Assembly (NCBI RefSeq): GCF_030348765.1
Contig: NZ_JAUCEU010000007.1
Coordinates: 62,001 to 126,000, forward strand
From: Neobacillus sp. CF12
Lineage (GTDB): Bacteria > Bacillota > Bacilli > Bacillales > Cytobacillaceae
Direction: 5' to 3'
Length of the DNA: 64,000 bases
A model generated the notes under the pieces. It was not told the DNA's origin. It worked only from the letters and a program-made list of their open reading frames with translations, and searched no databases. Made by a program: the position numbers and the translations under genes. This document shows, in pieces, positions 61,731-64,000 of this stretch; the first letter of the stretch is position 1, and every line of letters starts with the position of its first letter.

Positions 61731-63176
61731 ATGAAACGTTACAGATTTCTTCAACCGCTGACTGCTATATTCGTTCCTTACATGATTTTTGAAGCCTTTA
61801 ATCTGGGGTTATTTAAGGATGTATTAATCAATATTCCGATTGGCCACTTTTATATTGTTAGCCTTGTTTCGATCCTAGCCAGTTTAATTTCTTTTGCAGT
61901 TGGGATAGCCGGAAGAAGAATTCGGAATATCAAAATTAGTTTTCTAGCTTTATCCTTCGTGTCTCTCGGGTTAATGTTTTCGGTACATGGGCTGTCTACT
62001 CCTAATTTCTTACATGGTTATACCCATTTACCTGGAATATCTGCACAATTAAGCATGCTATTGGCAACCTTCTGGATTTGGCTGTCATCGTTGTCATCTG
62101 ATCATTCCATTGTTCAATTTTTTTCAAGGTTCCAGCGTTTTCTGCTCCCAATATGGACGGTGGCTTTAAGCATTTTTTGTATAATAGGCATGATAAATCC
62201 GCACATAGTGGATATAGTTCCATTGAATTCAGAACCTCTGAATCTTATTTTGACAATCGTAATCTTATTATTAAATGGCATTACGATTTATAACTATTAT
62301 CAATCTTACCGGTATACGCTGTTTCCATTACAAATAGCGATTGTTTATAGTGCTGGCTGGATCATGGTCTCTCAGTTAATTATGGTGAGAGGTGTAATGT
62401 GGAATTTCAGCTGGTGGATCTATCACCTCTTATTATTTGCATCGATGATCGTGATGATTATCGGTTTGGTTAGACAGTATGCAGTAAAAGGGACACTTAC
62501 TGAATCCATTCGTTCCTTGTTTACTGACGACCCTTTTGAACGAATAACGAACAGCATTTCACCTAGTGTCAAAGCTTTGGTTACTGAAACGGAAAAGAAA
62601 GATACCTACACGGCGGGGCATACCTTTAGAGTTACGATGTATGCTTTAAAACTTGCAGAAGAACTGCAATTGAAACCCGAACAGCTTCGCGCTATTGTTC
62701 AAGGGGGACTTGTTCATGATGTAGGAAAAATTCGTATCCCTGATGAAATTCTTAATAAGCCGGGAAAACTCCTTAATGATGAAAGGGTTCTAATTGAACA
62801 GCATCCTGTATTTGGCTATGATATTTGCAGGAATCTTGGATTCATGCAGGAAGAATTGAGTATCATCCGGTCCCATCACGAAAAGTGGGATGGAAGTGGA
62901 TATCCGGACGGACTAAAAGAGAATGACATCCCTTTCTTTGCCAGAATAGTAGCAGTTGCAGACGTATATGATGCTCTAACTTCAGAACGTTCTTACCGAA
63001 AAGCATGGACACACTCCGAAGCCATGAAGTATCTAAAAGAAAACAAGGGAACCCATTTTGATCCTCAATGTGTTGATGCATGGGAGCAACTTTGTTTAAG
63101 GAATCCATCCGTTTACAAATACCCATCAAAGGCTATTAAGGAGGAAACAACCATACAGAAGCTTTCTTTATTTTAG
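61731..63176 (+). CDS. Seven-helix membrane HD-GYP phosphodiesterase
   Basis: The 481-residue protein has seven membrane helices (about residues 8-250) of the 7TM sensor kind, with no added sensor domain, then an HD-GYP domain: AGHTFRVTMYALKLAEEL near 300, QGGLVHDVGKIRIPDEILNKPG near 330 with the metal His-Asp, IRSHHEKWDGSGYPDGLK near 385 with the HHE-x-W-(D/N)-GxGYP motif, and VAVADVYDALTSERSYRKAW near 410. The intact GYP signature predicts hydrolysis of cyclic di-GMP. GGGGGAG stands 4 bases before ATG 61731. The GGDEF protein at 6285 could be its counterpart in the cell. Confidence 0.9.
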   Translation: MKRYRFLQPLTAIFVPYMIFEAFNLGLFKDVLINIPIGHFYIVSLVSILASLISFAVGIAGRRIRNIKISFLALSFVSLGLMFSVHGLSTPNFLHGYTHLPGISAQLSMLLATFWIWLSSLSSDHSIVQFFSRFQRFLLPIWTVALSIFCIIGMINPHIVDIVPLNSEPLNLILTIVILLLNGITIYNYYQSYRYTLFPLQIAIVYSAGWIMVSQLIMVRGVMWNFSWWIYHLLLFASMIVMIIGLVRQYAVKGTLTESIRSLFTDDPFERITNSISPSVKALVTETEKKDTYTAGHTFRVTMYALKLAEELQLKPEQLRAIVQGGLVHDVGKIRIPDEILNKPGKLLNDERVLIEQHPVFGYDICRNLGFMQEELSIIRSHHEKWDGSGYPDGLKENDIPFFARIVAVADVYDALTSERSYRKAWTHSEAMKYLKENKGTHFDPQCVDAWEQLCLRNPSVYKYPSKAIKEETTIQKLSLF

Positions 63177-63217
63177 GCTTTGTTAAATAGTATTGTTGTT
63201 TTTTAGGCAAAAAATAT

Positions 63218-63250
63218 GGGAACGTCTGATTTGGACGTTCCCGTTCTTAT
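63218..63250 (+). terminator. Terminator of the HD-GYP gene
   Basis: GGGAACGTC (63218-63226) pairs with GACGTTCCC (63234-63242), followed by GTTCTTATT. Confidence 0.85.
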
Positions 63251-63299
63251 TCCGTTAAAGCACCCGTTAATGAAATAAAGTAATTTATTTATTATAATC

Positions 63300-63671
63300 T
63301 TACCAGTGTACTTGAAGTTTATTACCATTTGGGTCATAAAAGTGGAAAAAGGCATGACCATTATCTTCTTTTATATCCTCGACCTTAACTTGATTATCAA
63401 TTAAGTGTTGATGAAATTTAGATAATTCTGGACTTGTAAAGCCAATGCTAAATTCTTGTTCATTATCAATTGTAAAATGTGCAAATGTTTCATCTTCGGT
63501 AGGAACTAAGATAAGTAAGAAAGGTCCTTCATTTACTTTTAAAATTGCAAGTTCCTCAGTATTGTTTAGTAACTGGAGCCCTAATACATCTCTATACCAT
63601 TGTGCAGACAGTTCTAAATCTTTTACAGGAATTCTAATATAATGTACTTGTTCAATAAATGATTTACTCAT
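63300..63671 (-). CDS. VOC-family glyoxalase-like protein
   Basis: The 123-residue protein has the VOC fold in two repeats: IEQVHYIRIPVKDLELSAQWYRDVLGLQLL near residues 6-35 and FAHFTIDNEQEFSIGFTSPELSKFHQHL near 63-90, ending HAFFHFYDPNGNKLQVHW with the metal-binding Gln/His region. It may be a glyoxalase, dioxygenase or resistance protein; nothing nearby decides. AAAGGAGAG precedes ATG 63671. Confidence 0.85.
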   Translation of the reverse strand: MSKSFIEQVHYIRIPVKDLELSAQWYRDVLGLQLLNNTEELAILKVNEGPFLLILVPTEDETFAHFTIDNEQEFSIGFTSPELSKFHQHLIDNQVKVEDIKEDNGHAFFHFYDPNGNKLQVHW

Positions 63672-63782
63672 AGCCTTCTCTCCTTTATTTAATCCGGTAT
63701 ATCAAATAGTTCCCTTTCTACATACCTTTTTCCTTCCGATTATTGATTTAACCTGCCCTTTAACGGAACAATAAACTTCTTA

Positions 63783-64000
63783 TTATTCGGAAAATTCTGA
63801 TAACATTAGTTTATCATAAGTTATGTTAACTGAGAAAGAACAACTGTCTAAAACCATTTTGGTTATCGTAAAGTTATCTTTTATATGTTTGATGGTGTCT
63901 AAGAATTGGAACCAGCTCAAATAATGGTCTAGATATTTAGTCGCTACACCATTAAAACGCTCCATCCAGCTCTTTAAACGGCTGTGATAACTATTTACAT
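63783..64000 (-). mobile_element. IS1595-like transposase, C-terminal end (5' end outside window)
   Basis: The reverse frame is open to the window edge and reads [20 protein letters not shown] then [13 protein letters not shown] before a variable tail and the stop at 63783. The [26 protein letters not shown] pattern is the conserved end of ISXO2-like DDE transposases of the IS1595 family. Only about 72 residues are visible; whether the element is complete, and where its terminal repeat lies, cannot be seen. The ATG at 63965 is internal. Confidence 0.75.

Overview
The window is low-GC DNA from a spore-forming member of the Bacillaceae (Bacillus in the broad sense). The support is a CwlJ-type spore cortex hydrolase, a bacillithiol-type FosB, a class IV PhaRC polyhydroxyalkanoate synthase, AGGAGG-type ribosome sites with frequent TTG starts, and operators resembling those of Bacillus FadR, Zur, CcpA and MerR-type AdhR. 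It reads as chromosomal accessory sequence. No rRNA, tRNA, CRISPR array or origin was seen. One IS1595-like transposase end lies at the right edge.

Layout. 1-6 kb: the end of a luciferase-like monooxygenase, an NAD(P)-binding oxidoreductase gene with a stop at codon 2, a PC4-like protein, a scar where a gluconate-dehydrogenase operon and a divergent sporulation lipoprotein gene both lost their 5' parts, an orphan tatA, a decayed copy of a diphthine-ammonia-ligase-like gene, an esterase, and the intact ligase-like gene. 6-14.5 kb: a diguanylate cyclase, a membrane protein, a double PhnB-like protein, an orphan histidine kinase, small proteins, an acetyltransferase, a PrmA-like methyltransferase and a DUF4139 protein. 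14.6-22 kb: phaR-phaC behind a FadR-like operator, then an acyl-CoA-dehydrogenase-like gene followed by a three-subunit molybdenum hydroxylase. 22-30 kb: a phosphotransferase, an arylamine N-acetyltransferase with an early stop, a broken DUF6199 gene, DUF192, a MerR regulator facing a zinc alcohol dehydrogenase, and a LysR regulator facing an MFS-SDR operon. 30-38 kb: a lipoprotein, an AraC regulator facing a Gfo/Idh oxidoreductase and flanked by a partial duplication of the neighbouring ABC permease gene, a three-gene ABC exporter operon and an intracellular GH10 xylanase. 38-46 kb: an ECF S component, a YhgE/Pip protein with internal repeats, acetyltransferases around a MarR regulator, a lipoprotein, DUF4256 and DUF418. 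46-56 kb: a rifampin-phosphotransferase-like enzyme, small DUFs, a twice-frameshifted GRDP-like gene, FosB, CwlJ, a cation/proton antiporter, a DUF2089/SHOCT-like operon and an LspA paralogue. 56-64 kb: an arsenic module (ArsR, ArsI-like dioxygenase, small Cys-rich protein, seven identical-architecture operators), a TIGR03943/permease pair, a zinc-binding ABC lipoprotein with a Zur-like box, and an HD-GYP protein.

Two themes stand out. First, many genes carry a single small lesion: in-frame stops near 308, 23136, 24673 and 44706, poly-A indels near 50254 and 50552, and a frameshift near 56938. Two partial gene duplications and one deletion scar add to this. Either the strain is shedding accessory genes or some lesions are sequence errors; raw reads would decide. 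Second, several regulator-target pairs can be read directly from operator DNA: AdhR-like/ADH, LysR/MFS, MarR/GNAT, ArsR/ArsI, Zur/ZnuA and FadR/PHA.
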